Assembly (NCBI GenBank): GCA_038503075.1
Contig: JBCAML010000005.1
Coordinates: 2,170,001 to 2,234,000 of the forward strand
DNA length: 64,000 nt
Reading direction: 5' to 3'
Source of the DNA: Gyromitra esculenta
Taxonomy: Eukaryota > Ascomycota > Pezizomycetes > Pezizales > Discinaceae
Shown here piece after piece: positions 31,231-42,498 of the stretch (the first letter of the stretch is position 1; each line of letters begins with the position of its first letter). The notes under the pieces are model-generated. The model was given only the letters and a program-made list of their open reading frames with translations. It made no database searches and was not told the origin of the DNA. Position numbers and translations under genes: made by a program.

Positions 31231-31551
31231 TTATACAACCATCCAAACAACAATATAACCAGCAACCAAACCACAATCCATTCCCTAAATCAATCCATGA
31301 AAGGCGTATTGCACGTGTAAAACCCTATTTGAGCCCTGAGGCAAAGAAAAAACAGTTTCAATGGGCTCAAAATTGGAGACATTGGTGAATACCAGAATGG
31401 GCAGATGTTATATTCTCGGATGAATATGCATTCAATGTTAGAGAACTATGTGGGACGGTATGGGTAACTCGCATGCCTGGTGAAGAGTATCTCCAAGATT
31501 GTTTGGTCCCCAAATTTGCAAAACATAGTACGGTTATGGTTTGGGATGCTA

Positions 31552-32000
31552 TTTCAAGGAGCGCTTTCTCGTCAAGCCCTTTGATATCCCCAAAGGTGAG
31601 CAGTGCTACTTGAACGAAAACTAGCGACAAGAGTTAAGCGAAAATTCCACAGGCTCTATGATAAGGGAGAGTTATGATGACTCCGACAGCGAAACTATGT
31701 TAATGTAGTGGCGTGATAAAATAAGGAGTATCATGGAGGCGACGAAGGATTTGTGGGAATCCTGACTTGTATTTGTAGGATACAAGTAAATTGACAATAG
31801 AAGACGTTGCTTAAAGAAAAGAAGGAAAAATACAACAAAAGGGGAAAACCCTTCGCTTATATATCCATATTCTGTTCTTCCGATGACAAACATATGACTC
31901 ATTATAATGGAAACCAGGAGACACATAATGAACAACAACGAAATAAAAACAACTGCACACTCATGCAACGAACCCTGCAACCGAACAACCATCCATGAAA
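31552..32000 (-). repeat. Solo LTR, family B long variant (449 bp)
   Basis: Plus-strand ends TTTCAAGG...CCATGAAA with duplicated TGCTA (31547-31551, 32001-32005). Interrupts the transposase relic just after VMVWDAI. Confidence 0.9.
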
Positions 32001-32097
32001 TGCTATTATTGGTAACCAAAAAGGTCCACTGGTTATTTGGGAAGTTGATGAATGGGGAACAATTAATAGTGCCACATATATCCAGCACATAATTGAT

Positions 32098-32508
32098 TTT
32101 CATGGATGGATGTTTTGTTGATTGGTTGGATACATGTGTATACGGTTGTCGCGTTTTGTTGTTGTTCTTTATGTTTCTATGGGTTTCCTGTTACAATGAG
32201 TCATGTCTTTGTCATCGAAGGAATCGGAACGTGGTATATAAGCGAAGGGATTTCCCCTCTTATTGTACTTTTCCTTCTTCTTTCTTTAAGCAACATCTTC
32301 TATTGTACACTCATTGTATCTTACGAATACAACCTCGGATTACACCTAGTAATCTTTTGCCGTTGCCGTCTTCAAGTCATCATAATTTGAACCACTAGTA
32401 GAGCCTGTAGAATCTTCGTTCATTTTCCTGTAGTTGGTTTCTCGTTCAAGTAGCACTGCTTATCTCGGGGGATACCTGAGAGCTTGACGAGAATCTCGCT
32501 CCTTGAGA
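32098..32508 (+). repeat. Solo LTR, family B
   Basis: TTTCATGG...CCTTGAGA with duplicated TTGAT (32093-32097, 32509-32513), in the transposase relic. Confidence 0.93.
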
Positions 32509-32842
32509 TTGATCCTATTCTCTACCCTTGGTGGATCTCTTTGTGTCAAAATGGTAGCAGTAACTCTGGCTATATCTACTTTCAGCAAGATGGAGCACCT
32601 GCACACCATGCCCGATCCACCAAAAACCGATTGCAACAACTGGGAATGGAAAATTATTTGTTCCCATGGCCAGCAAGTAGCCCTGACATGAATGCAATTG
32701 AAAATATCTGGAAGATTTTGAAGACCCACATCCAAAAACACAACCCTAGGCCTGTCACTGTACCGGAATTGAAGGAGGCAATTTTTGAAGAATGGGAAAA
32801 ATTGACTCCCAATGATATTGCTAATCTTACTGAATCCTTGCC

Positions 32843-33253
32843 TTTCATGGATGGATGTTTTGTTGATTGGTTGAGTACATGGGTACATGGTTGTTGCGTT
32901 TTGTTATTGTTCTTTGTATTTCTATGGGTTTCCTGTTACAATGAATCATGTCTTTGTCATCGAAGGAGTTGGAACGTGGTATATAAGCGAAGGGCTTTCC
33001 CCTCTTGTTGCACTTTTCCTTCTTCTCTCTTTAAGCAACGTCTTCTGTCGTACACTCTTGTATTTCACAATACAAACCTCGGTTATACCTCATAACCGTT
33101 CGCTGTCGCCGCTCTTAAGTTCTCTATACTTGAGCACCTCGTAGAGCCTGTGGAACCTCGTAAAACACTCTCGCCGCTTAGTTTTCCATTCAAGTAGCAC
33201 TGCTCATCTCGGGGGATACCTGAGAGCTTGACGGAAAACCTCGCCCCTTGAGA
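32843..33253 (+). repeat. Solo LTR, family B
   Basis: TTTCATGG...CCTTGAGA with duplicated TTGCC (32838-32842, 33254-33258), in the transposase relic. Confidence 0.93.
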
Positions 33254-33296
33254 TTGCCTGAAAGAATTCAAGATCTTTTGGCTGTTGAGGGGGGGC

Positions 33297-33707
33297 TCTC
33301 ACGGATCCCTTCTTGCTAAACCCTTCAGTATCCCTGAAGGTGAGCAGTGCTACTTAGACGAAATAGGAGGTGGTAGATAGTACGGGGTTTCTACAGGTTC
33401 TACATGTGGTCTATCTCAAGGCGAGATAAGTGCAGCAAGGTAAACAGCAACAGCGAGAATTCCGAGGTAGAATCAAGGTAGTATTAAAGTGATACAGATA
33501 GAAGTAAAATGAGAACGTTGCTTAAGGAAAGAAAAAGAAGAAGACAAGAAATGAACAAAATCCATCGCTTAAATACCCTGCTTTTCCATATCACAACCCA
33601 TACCTGACAACAGCCGAAACACAAAGACATTATAATAAATTCCCGAAATCCGTCGCAACCATCAAACCAAACTTCTAACCCAATATCCCATACCTTAATC
33701 CATGAAA
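33297..33707 (-). repeat. Solo LTR, family A
   Basis: Plus-strand ends TCTCACGG...CCATGAAA with duplicated GGGGC (33292-33296, 33708-33712). It is inserted only five codons before the transposase stop. Confidence 0.93.
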
Positions 33708-33726
33708 GGGGCACACTAAGTGGTAA

Positions 33727-34980
33727 AACATCACGTTCCTATTAATGTTTTCTAGCATACTGCGTTCCTTTTCTCATTCATTCATTTCCCTTTATATCAC
33801 TATCATGACCTTTCCGGTGTCTGCTAGTATCCTTCTTTATTATATTTTTTACTATTCTAGTATTATTATCCCCCATCTCTCTATTTCTTATCACTGATTT
33901 TGTACTCGTTGTCTACGCTCGCTCTCGATTTAAATTCAAATTGAACTTTCTTGGTTTTAAGTTATAAATAACTTTACGCTCTCTACAAAATCAACTATGA
34001 ATACCTGAACGAGCACAAATCCTACATCATGACATGCATTAGAATACACCTACTAAGTGACTTCAATTTAGGAGCGTTAGTGGTTGAGAAATAAACTTAC
34101 TTCAAGTTGGAGAACTTTGCCAGCGAGAGGGAACTCACACGGTTCATGAAACATCACTCGGTTTCTTGGCGTTCCACTATTGATGCAAGATGTAACAAAT
34201 CCCAGTTTAAGACTACCTGACATACCTTCTTTTTTCCATCTGCCTTTAAATCTCGATCCTGTTTCACACTCTAAGTGTTCCGATTTTTGCCTCCATACCC
34301 GAGTATATTGGTACGGGTCGTTCGGGAACAGCGACGTCGAATCGTTTAGGAACCATAAAGCAGGGCTCCCACACCTCGGACACACTAGGCTCAGTTTATG
34401 TTGCTAAAAAAAAAACCACCTGTTGTGTTGCTCCATACTGCAGCTTATCGGTAGCTGAAACAGTGCTAAAAAGCAAAAAGAGTCGAGGCGTGGGAGCACA
34501 ATAATTTATGCTTTTGGTAGTTGTGAGCGAGTAGAAACAAGGAACAGAGGTTTGGGGAGCGAGAAGGACAAATTTTTGCGGTAAAACCCCGTCAAGAGAG
34601 GACGGGGGGAGACTCCTCTTTATGAGAAAGAGCCAAGAGTTGCATTTCCCCATATGCACTCAGGCTCGAGCCTAGCTATACAGCTTTGAGCCTTGCAGTC
34701 GAGATCGGTTATACATACTCTTGAATATAGAGTACTGAGCAGTGTACGTGGAAGCCCATACAAGCTTTAGCAATTGGACAAGGGGAGAGCTCTTGATAAC
34801 ACCTGCTAACTAGCCGGCCCTGTATCCTTAACTTTTGTATATTCAATCAAGTTAACCTAGACGCCGTAGCCGGGGTTTTATAACTTAGGAAAGAAATTTC
34901 AAATGTTACAGCTTGCTACAGTAGTACTTCCGTCCATATTTAGTAGACACTCGGTTTCTAGTGTTAATGCCATACCTGGG
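33727..34980. other. No gene seen; contains a 30-nt copy of zinc-finger exon sequence
   Basis: No supportable gene. 34276-34305 matches 30 nt of exon 2 of the zinc-finger gene (6073-6044) exactly, but the flanks do not align. A minus-strand frame at 34385-34077 with a GTAAGT at its end could be an exon fragment. The block from 34651 resembles 35671 onward. Confidence 0.4.
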
Positions 34981-35624
34981 CTAAAGGCTACATACTACGT
35001 ATACCCCAGTGCAAACATGAATTCTGTTGTAATCAGTATCCAGTTTAAAAAACATCACTAAGCCAATTGGCCAAAAAAAGCCCACGTTGGCGATTAGCCA
35101 TTGATTCACCTTATCAAATCCACTCGATGTATCAGCCCGGGATGGCACCTTCCAGAATTGCATCCGGGCCCGAGATAAAAGGTTTGCCCGCATAGAAATA
35201 GAGAATCCGAGAGCTGTGATAATCTCCAGCCTCGCTTTAAAGCCCAGGCACTCCTCCTCGAGAAGCAAAGCATTTGGATCAGGTACAATTATGGGAGGTA
35301 TATCACAAGCATAGACGGCATCAACTCCCTTCAGAACGGGTTTCCTTCTTCCTTCTGATTGGTATGTTGACGGATAGACCTTCACGGTTGAGATGTCAGA
35401 ACACTCGATCTGGCCTGTCGTGTCCACATTAGGAACTGATACGATGCCAGATATTCGGAGCGGCCCGTATACTCGGGGTAGACATGAATAACTTTTGCTG
35501 GTAGCGATTTTCGATTTGTCCTCAGCTAGCACATCGACAGATTAGTTGGTCAACCCGCACTCGCATGCTCAGGTTCTTCATGCCTACCTCGAGTACATAG
35601 GTAGGACCATATTGACAGTTTCAT
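34981..35624 (-). CDS. Hypothetical small protein, two exons
   Basis: Not recognised. Exon 1 is 35624-35588 (ATG AAA CTG TCA), then a 62-nt intron (35587-35526) with donor GTAGGC, branch-like ACTAAT and acceptor CTAG, then exon 2 at 35525-34981. The junction keeps frame and gives 193 residues. The product has no clear signal peptide, several Cys residues (including CSDIS and ACDIPP) and a hydrophobic C-terminus around FFWPIGLVMFF. The continuous 181-codon exon with a well-formed upstream intron is the only support. It lies in a region where other genes have decayed, so it may be a remnant. Confidence 0.45.
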
Positions 35625-36973
35625 GATGTAGGAGGTGTTTGCGTTCAGCCCATTAGAAAGAGGTTCACCAAGAGTCACATGCACTCAGGCTCAAGGCTGA
35701 CGAGCCTTGCAGCTGAAGGGTTGGTTACACATCTTGTTCTCTGCATATAACTAGCCCGCCCGCTTCATCTTCCAATAAAAACTTACTACAGCGGCTGGTA
35801 ATGTCTTGGCATAAATCATATATAGTCACTCGGTGATAAACCGAGCCTTAGTAGACCCAGCCTGGCTTTTGTTACCGAATTAGGAGAACTCCCACGCATT
35901 CATAGATATGACACGTACTCCCCCAATTCAAGGACTGCCACCTATGATGAGATTCTAGACAGCTTTCTCTCCAGTGATCACAAGTTGTGGGGCCAAATTG
36001 ATCTTTGATAACGTAACTTGCTACCAACCGATGACGCCAATCGCTTGATCCATCACAAAAAAGGAAGCAACATAACAGCGAAGATAGAATAGGCTCAGTC
36101 TTTAATAATAAAAAGTTCGATTTAGAATAATTTGTATGCTTAGAGAATTTCCGTTTTTGTTTGTGGATCTTGGCTCGGGACTGTGTGTACGGCCATGTTC
36201 GCAAAGTCCTGGCACCTTACCGACCACTCATAATGAACTAAACAGTCGCGGACCGATAGGAGAAACAGTAAATCAAAAAGGAAGAAAGCTACGGAAATCC
36301 TGAGATGCTGAATAATGCCTAATACCTTCGCATAACTACCTTCTACAAAAACTATAACCTCAATCCGCCGACAGTCGTGCTCAATAGAGATGAGGTGTGC
36401 CAAGACCCTTCGAACGGGACTGTACACATATGGTCAGATTTGAATTATCATCTAATTTGTGTTTGAGGTTTGTCGTTTGCAAATAAAGCCTGATCATCCG
36501 AAGTTTTTGGAGGAGACCGAGCTGAATATGCTAACCTTATGCTAGTCCCCATGTGAGAGTAAGTAAATCAAAAAGAAGATCGATTCTTGTAAAAACCCTC
36601 TCTAGAGATCGAGATCTTGCGGTAATGTGATTTTTCTAGTTAGCCTCAATCAGATAATCTTTGAGTCCTAACTACAGCTGCTTGCCTATCACCACTATTT
36701 AACGGAAGCCGTCTATACGCCTCTCGGAAGAGTTTGCCTGAGCACAGTTGAGTTGACTAGGACAAAACTATAACTTGATGCATCGAGCATGGCATTAAAT
36801 TCCTTAGTTGTAGAGTAATTTTGGTATCCGATCTCCTAAAAAAACCCAGAAAGCCCTACAAATATATCATGAAGAAAATGAAGAAAATAATTGGGGGAGA
36901 CCCCAGACACGAAACCCCTAACTTGATTTGTGCTCGAACCAGACTTCAATTTAGTTTTATCCCCATCACCACC
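35625..36973. other. No gene clearly supported
   Basis: Short minus-strand frames at 36204-35872 and 36427-36140 have some coding-like character and possible splice sites, but no start codon in frame and no recognisable domain. 35671-35760 is a diverged repeat of 34651 onward. Confidence 0.35.
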
Positions 36974-37706
36974 TTAAGCTCTAACTGGCGTGCCCTTCCG
37001 GAAAACGTTCTTCTGGTACGCGCCTCCAACGTTCCCACGCTTTTCGTAGTCACACGCCACAAACCTTTACGAAATCTCCGTCAGCCACCGTAACTCCATC
37101 GCGGTAGATTTTTGCAGAGAAGAATAAATACCAGGATTCAAACTCAGGACTAATAACACCAGAGCACTTTGTCCGCGCACACCCAATTCTCCCCGTCTCC
37201 GCCCATACAAGCTGCGTAAAATGCCCGGTACCCTTCGGAGGATCAGGTTTATCCCAATCGGAATCTACCTTGTAAAGATTCCGCTCATTCCCAAATCCAT
37301 CAATCGCCTTATACGCCTTATCTGCGCCAGCAAACAGGTTCTCTCCGTGAGGGCCACCCTAACCCAGCATTAGCTCAGCTATATACAAAACTCCAGTAAG
37401 AGCGCGTATACGTACCGAATGCTGAAAGATACACTGCTTAGTAATTCCACTCGCAAAACTTGCCAATCCCGTATCCCATGTGACGTTTCTAGAGCCATGC
37501 TCTTGTCGCCATTTGTTGTGCGTTGTGAGCATTTCGTCTATGAACTCGTTTCCATCGACATAGGACTTGTCGTCACTGGCTTTCCATTTAACCGCGTTTG
37601 GATCAGACCCTGGCTTAATGCCAACAAGGTCGCTGTCGATGGCGAAGGCTACAGTTAAGAGTAAAGCCAGGAGGACAGAAACTGCGGTATTGGCTCTGAG
37701 CAGCAT
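36974..37706 (-). CDS. Secreted CAP/PR-1-like protein; last intron uncertain
   Basis: Fungal cysteine-rich secretory/antigen 5/PR-1 family; members act outside the cell and some bind sterols or other lipids. Exon 1 (37706-37416) starts with a signal peptide (MLLRANTAVSVLLALLLTVAFA) and has the CAP helix FIDEMLTTHNKWRQEHG. A 57-nt intron (37415-37359; GTACGT, GCTAATG, GTTAG) keeps frame. Exon 2 has GENLFAG, GHFTQLVW and IGCARTKCSG, the conserved CAP core. The typical C-terminus, CDYEKRGNVGGAYQKN followed by VFRKGTPVRA and TAA (36974), follows after roughly 90 nt of non-CAP sequence. That gap should be a second intron (donor GTGTTA, acceptor GTAAAG), but these sites do not join in frame. Either a splice site is non-standard, there is a small sequence error, or the gene is recently damaged. 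Confidence 0.7.
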
Positions 37707-39397
37707 CTTGAAGATACAGCTGTTCTGGGATTAACGCGGTAGATATTTATTCTCCTTGATCAGCAATACTAGTATTATCACAAAAAAAAAAGTAATGTAG
37801 AGGATCTAGCTAGCTAGGACAGAAGAGCTCCGAAAAGAATGTAAACTAAAAAGGAGTAAATGCAGGAAATGTGGAATGGGAAAAGAGTGTCTATGAGACT
37901 AATCTCGCTATAGTCACTAGCCATAGTTATAGAGATACCAGGGGTTTTCGTAACACCCGGCAGCGCGTGATAGGATATAAACACTGGATATCTGCATCAT
38001 TGGTGTTCAAGCCCGCAAATAGCTTTAGCGCAATCTTGTATCACACAACGATGAAACGACGGGATTGAGACATACGGTAATACAGAGCGCGAAGCAGTAG
38101 TAAATAGCCAATTTGCCTCGTTCCAGCGTCTATGGTAATCCCCTATGCACACAGCCGATATGTCAGCTTGGCTAGAAACAGAAAGGCTCAAGCTTTATCG
38201 GAAGACTATCTATCACAAACTTCGTAGGTTGTAATCTTGTAGACTCAGAGTTCTTAGCCAGGTGATACCAATTGCTCGATGTAAGGTTGATCAAAGAGCA
38301 TTGGTTGTGGTCGGAATGTTGCTGGTTGCAATTGATCGTTAACGTGTTGGCGCTATCTTATCCGATCAACAAGAATCAACAGCCAAGTTTAGGCTACATC
38401 GGTAAGACACAGATGGGAAATGATTTCTGACTACTTCATGTCCCAACTTCTTATAAGTATAAGGCTCTTAATCATGTGAAATACTACGGCCCGGGAAGGT
38501 TAAATGGCTTATTCAGATATCCTTCACTTACCGTCGTCAGTTAATACTTCCATGTAGGTAAACCTGAGTCTCAAAACATCGCCAACAGGTGTACTTCTCA
38601 TCACAGTCACTTCACCATAGTTCTACTACGTGTACTCTAGACTCGGGTAGAGGAACTGGGCTAAGCTAGGATAGCAGAAAACTATTGCCCACCTTATGTA
38701 CTGACTAAAAGAACAGGATTCGCGGTGTATGGAATTAGATCTCTATCTGCAGACTGAACTTGCGCCTCAACACCGTACGCACCAGCCTCATTTATTATTT
38801 CTAAGCTATACAAGAGCAGAATTGTTGTCCCGAACTAAAACTTCATGTAAAGCATGACCCCGAACCCGCCTCAGCGTCACGTGTTTTGCTGTATGTAATG
38901 CTCCCGTTCCTATAAATAACGAATGTGTGAGTCAAACGAAACAGTAAATAGCGTGCATCAAAAGCTTCCTGCAGAATAAAGGGCTATGATAAAACACGTA
39001 GTTCCGCTCGCCTTTCCTTTACAGAATCTATATCACAATGTACCTCACAGCCAATTGAAACATACTAACCCTTTTTATGGGTACATGTGTCTACGCACAA
39101 AAAGTGCGTGCGTGTATACCGCAATGACCTCCAGTGCGCACATAAAAGCGTCAGCTTAGGCTTATTCTTGGCGGCTGTGCTTATCGGATCTTATCAAATC
39201 TATTATTTTTGAATCGCGACAGGTCCTGTAGCCCCGCGGTGCGCTGACCAACAGCTTCCAGAGCTTTTGCCTTATATACTGTAATTTCCCCTTGATGATT
39301 CAAGGTCAATTTTTATGAATCAAGCCTCACAGCTTTCACTGCGGGGTTGCTAATTTCTTGCCGTTATTACAAGCTATATTCCCCTCAAGGCGTGAAC
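37707..39397. other. No gene seen
   Basis: Divergent intergenic region between the CAP gene (minus) and the kinase-like gene (plus). It should hold both promoters. No long frame or recognisable motif. Confidence 0.4.
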
Positions 39398-40926
39398 ATG
39401 GTCTCCAAGGTTAGCGGGACCAATAATACTACGGCCGTGCCTTCCTATTCACCTACTGCTAGTGCCTCCGAGGACCAATCTACCCGTTTTGGTTCCTTAG
39501 CAGCGCAAATTAAGCCAGAATCAATCATTGCCCTCGCCCTACGTATCCGAAGAGAATGGACAGGAAATAATCAAGAAAAGTTGAAACAGTACCAATCCCA
39601 AGACTACAATTGCAATATCACTTCCCCTCCAAAATATGGCACTCTCAACCTATTCCACACTCTCGAATTCTCAGACGGCCTCAAATGGATTCTACGCATT
39701 CCATACGTGGAGGGACCGCACTAAATCACTGCTTCAAGCCCTCGATTATTCCGTTCTGAAGCCATGACGACCCAGTTCATTCAGAAACTTACCTCAATCC
39801 CAGTACCCGAGATTTACAGTTTCGACGAAACAAACAACAACGAAATCAAGAGCCCATACATCCTCATGAAGTTCATGGAGGGCTTCACCGTCAGCGAGAA
39901 ATGGTTTGATTCCACAGGACCAACTCCACTCGAGGAGCGGAGACTACGTATTTTGGATACCGTCGCTGCGGCAATGTCGCAGTTTTGGGGGTTTCAGTTT
40001 GATAGGATCGGATCACTCCGGTTTGATAGCGACGGGACTTTTAGTATCGATGTGTGCAAAGTACCCGACGAGACCATGGATACGGAACCGGGTTTCAGAA
40101 AAATCGGACCGTTTAGCAGCTCACGGGAGTATTTTCTGTCTCTGCTAAACACGCAGATGGTGCCGAGGGATCCATTCTGTATCGGTATCCACAGGATTAT
40201 ACGTCTGATGACTGATTCCATCCCAACGTCAACCTCACCCGGAGAATCCGAGACCTTTGTGCTTGCACATCCAGACTTTAGTTCCAAGAATTTCCTCGTC
40301 TCCGAAGACGGGACACTCACTGGGATCCTTAATTGGGATAACATCCACACGCTTCCGCGCTCGATCGGCCACGCACGGTTTCCGAGCTGGATCACGAGGG
40401 ACTGGAATCCGTTGATGTACGGCTATGGGATACCGACTTACCCGCAAGAAAACTCGCCGGAGGAGCTAGAGAGCTATCGACACCGATATGCGAAGAGGAT
40501 GAAGATCTGCATGCCGAATGCAGTCGATTTCACGACTAGATCGCATCTGTTCGAAGCGGTGTGGACCGCGGCGAGGAGTCTGACTTGTTCACATCATATT
40601 GTGCAGAAAATCCTTACCCATCAGCTTTTGAGGGGTGAGGGGAGAGAGGAAGATGTTTCGCTGTATCTATATGTTACGGCGATGGCTGAAGCTAAGGGTG
40701 CTCTGAGAAAGGATAATGAACAAGATATGATAAGGAAATTTCACAGCTTTTTCATGGGGATTCTACTACAAATGGTTAAAGTTTTTGTGGCTATTGAGGA
40801 ATATTTCATGATGAGGGGGCTTCAGGTGTCTATTTCCCTTGGCCTTTTTGTTTGTATTTCTTTCCATACTCATTTTTGTCTTCCCTCCTGCTCCAACAGC
40901 CCATTATGGAATGTAGTTTATATTAG
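39398..40926 (+). pseudogene. APH-family (aminoglycoside phosphotransferase-like) kinase with an in-frame stop
   Basis: Fungal phosphotransferase of the APH/choline-kinase fold; the substrate in this family is usually unknown. The reading starts at ATG 39398 (MVSKVSG) and runs in one frame, broken by a single TAA at 39722-39724. The regions on both sides of it (WILRIPYVEGPH and FRSEAMTTQFIQKLTSIPVP) belong to the same N-lobe. The Brenner-like motif is present (HPDFSSKN, near 40270). The metal-binding motif reads GILNWDN where the family normally has an Asp in place of Asn. The end probably uses a 74-nt intron (40826-40899; GTGTCT, long pyrimidine tract, CAACAG) to reach TAG at 40926; without it the frame runs to 41053. 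Both lesions fit single transitions (CAA to TAA, GAT to AAT). Probably non-functional, unless the stop is read through. Confidence 0.75.
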
Positions 40927-41151
40927 AGCAATCACAGAGTATATGATAACGATTCTATATCCAAAGCCTACCTCTACTCACAGGAAACAAAATAACTCGC
41001 TAGCCCCCACAGAGACCCAGCCGAGTGACATTCCATGCACGGATATGGGTTAGGGTATCCAGCCTTGGCAAGCACACCACATCCCACACAACACAACGTC
41101 AGTCCCTCCTTCATCTCCAAAAACCGACATTCCAAACCGCAATTGCCCTGA

Positions 41152-42498
41152 ATGCCGCTTTTAGACCTTCCCAACGAGCTCCTCTTGCATATTGCAGGGA
41201 GCCTCCAGCGTCCCCGTGATATCTACTCCCTCCTCTTCACGTCCCGGCGCTTCGCAGACCTCCTCATCTCCACTCTCCGCGAGTCCGCCATTGAGGACAA
41301 GGACGGATTAACGGCTCTTCAATGGGCTGCGTTTAAAGGCTATGAAGGGCTGGCGATGTTCATGCTGAAAAGGGGGGTCGACATCAACTTCCGCGGGGAC
41401 ATTGGTCGCAAATCCCAAAAGACGGCGCTGTGTCTAGCAATTGAACGGGGGAACGAATCGCTGGTCAAGATGTTCCTAGACAACGGAGCAGACGTCAACC
41501 TTTCGAACATGGAAGGTTGTACGGCACTCCACGAGGCTGTCGGATACGGTTCAGAGAAATTGGTGCGGCTGCTACTAGAGAAGGGGGCGAATGTATCGCA
41601 GAGAGCCGGGTGGGGGAACACACCCTTACTAGCAGCCGCCCTGGATGGCAATGAAAAGATAGTAAAAGTGCTGTTAGAAAACGGCGCCGATGCCAATTCC
41701 TATAACCATGGGAGCGAAACATCACTCCATCTAATACCCCGACACCCTGGCTCTGAAGCCCTCAAAAATGCCATCGTCTTAATGTTACTCGAATACGGTG
41801 CAGAAATTTCTTCCCGGGACATAAGCGGTCATACACCGCTCCACACCTGCGCAAGAAGTGACTGCGGAGTCGTGGCCGAGCTCCTCCTTCAACACGGCGC
41901 CGACATATCCGCGAAGAGCTCGTCCGGGATGACGCCGCTGCATCTCGCCGGGCACTACACTTCTTACGCCGTAGCCCAGATCCTAATCAACCATGGTGCA
42001 GACCTCGCAGCGGAGGATAACATAAAGTTAACAGCGCTCGATTGGGCCGCTGCCAATGCTGGCCCTGAAGCCGAGTTCGAATCGACTATCAGGCTCCTAT
42101 TGTCGAAGGGGGGCCAGATATATAAGCCACACACACTTAGTGGTGAACTACTCTTCTGGGCGGTCAAGAACGGCCACGAAGATATCCTTAAGATGATACT
42201 AAAGGGAGGCGGCGACGTTACTGTTAAAGATATAGCTGGACGAACACCACTTCATTGGGCAGCGGTTTTTGGGAAGGCTCCTATTGCCAAGCTGCTATTG
42301 GATAATAAGGCAGATATTACTGCTAAGGATACGGCGGAAGGTAAAACGGCGCTTGCGCTAGCTGCTGCTCGTGGGGAAGATGCGGTGGTTCGGTTATTGT
42401 TAGAGAAAAGCGCTGAAAGGAACACCAATCAGGAAGTGAGAGCGGGACCACTAAAACACGGTTCTACGAGAGGGCTAGTCTTGAATCTCGAGGACTAG
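41152..42498 (+). CDS. F-box and ankyrin-repeat protein
   Basis: 448 residues from ATG 41152, no intron needed. Residues about 1-40 form an F-box-like motif (LLDLPNELLLHIAGSLQRPR) that would bind Skp1 in an SCF ubiquitin ligase. From about residue 45 to 430 there are roughly eleven ankyrin repeats; good examples contain GCTALHEAVGYGSEKLVRLL, GHTPLHTCARSDCGVVAELL and GRTPLHWAAVFGKAPIAKLL. Ankyrin repeats bind partner proteins, here presumably the ligase target. This architecture is common and often greatly expanded in filamentous ascomycetes, frequently in gene-poor, repeat-rich regions. It may also act outside ubiquitination. The frame is intact and there is no sign of decay. Confidence 0.88.
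   Translation: MPLLDLPNELLLHIAGSLQRPRDIYSLLFTSRRFADLLISTLRESAIEDKDGLTALQWAAFKGYEGLAMFMLKRGVDINFRGDIGRKSQKTALCLAIERGNESLVKMFLDNGADVNLSNMEGCTALHEAVGYGSEKLVRLLLEKGANVSQRAGWGNTPLLAAALDGNEKIVKVLLENGADANSYNHGSETSLHLIPRHPGSEALKNAIVLMLLEYGAEISSRDISGHTPLHTCARSDCGVVAELLLQHGADISAKSSSGMTPLHLAGHYTSYAVAQILINHGADLAAEDNIKLTALDWAAANAGPEAEFESTIRLLLSKGGQIYKPHTLSGELLFWAVKNGHEDILKMILKGGGDVTVKDIAGRTPLHWAAVFGKAPIAKLLLDNKADITAKDTAEGKTALALAAARGEDAVVRLLLEKSAERNTNQEVRAGPLKHGSTRGLVLNLED

Larger units (their letters stand above)
24632..31302 (-). repeat. Solo LTR, family A, split by element B2
   Basis: LTR sequence at 24632-25009 and 31236-31302, with duplicated GGCGT (24627-24631, 31303-31307) in the transposase relic. 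B2 occupies 25010-31230. Confidence 0.9.
24129..33726 (+). pseudogene. Tc1/mariner transposase relic cut by seven insertions
   Basis: Removing the inserted elements, each with one copy of its target duplication, joins these pieces in one frame: 24129-24153, 24604-24631, 31308-31551, 32006-32097, 32514-32842, 33259-33296 and 33713-33726. The result is the C-terminal part of a Tc1-like DDE transposase: GYHWRIARVKPYLSPEAKKK, VIFSDE (first Asp), QQDGAPAHHA (second Asp), SPDMNAIENIW (third acidic residue), and a C-terminal GGHTKW before TAA (33724-33726). One internal TGA follows NWRHW. The N-terminal DNA-binding part is missing. This is the oldest layer of the nest on this side. Confidence 0.88.

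Noticed and set aside
6464..33707. CRISPR-like interpretation of the many repeated segments
   Set aside because: The repeats are 380-450 bp LTRs with 5-bp target duplications and retroelement genes between them; the host is eukaryotic.
37085..37190. tRNA T-arm-like motif (GAGTTTGAATCC) inside the CAP gene, considered as a SINE insertion
   Set aside because: Only a single B-box-like match; no A box, no pairing stems, no target duplication.
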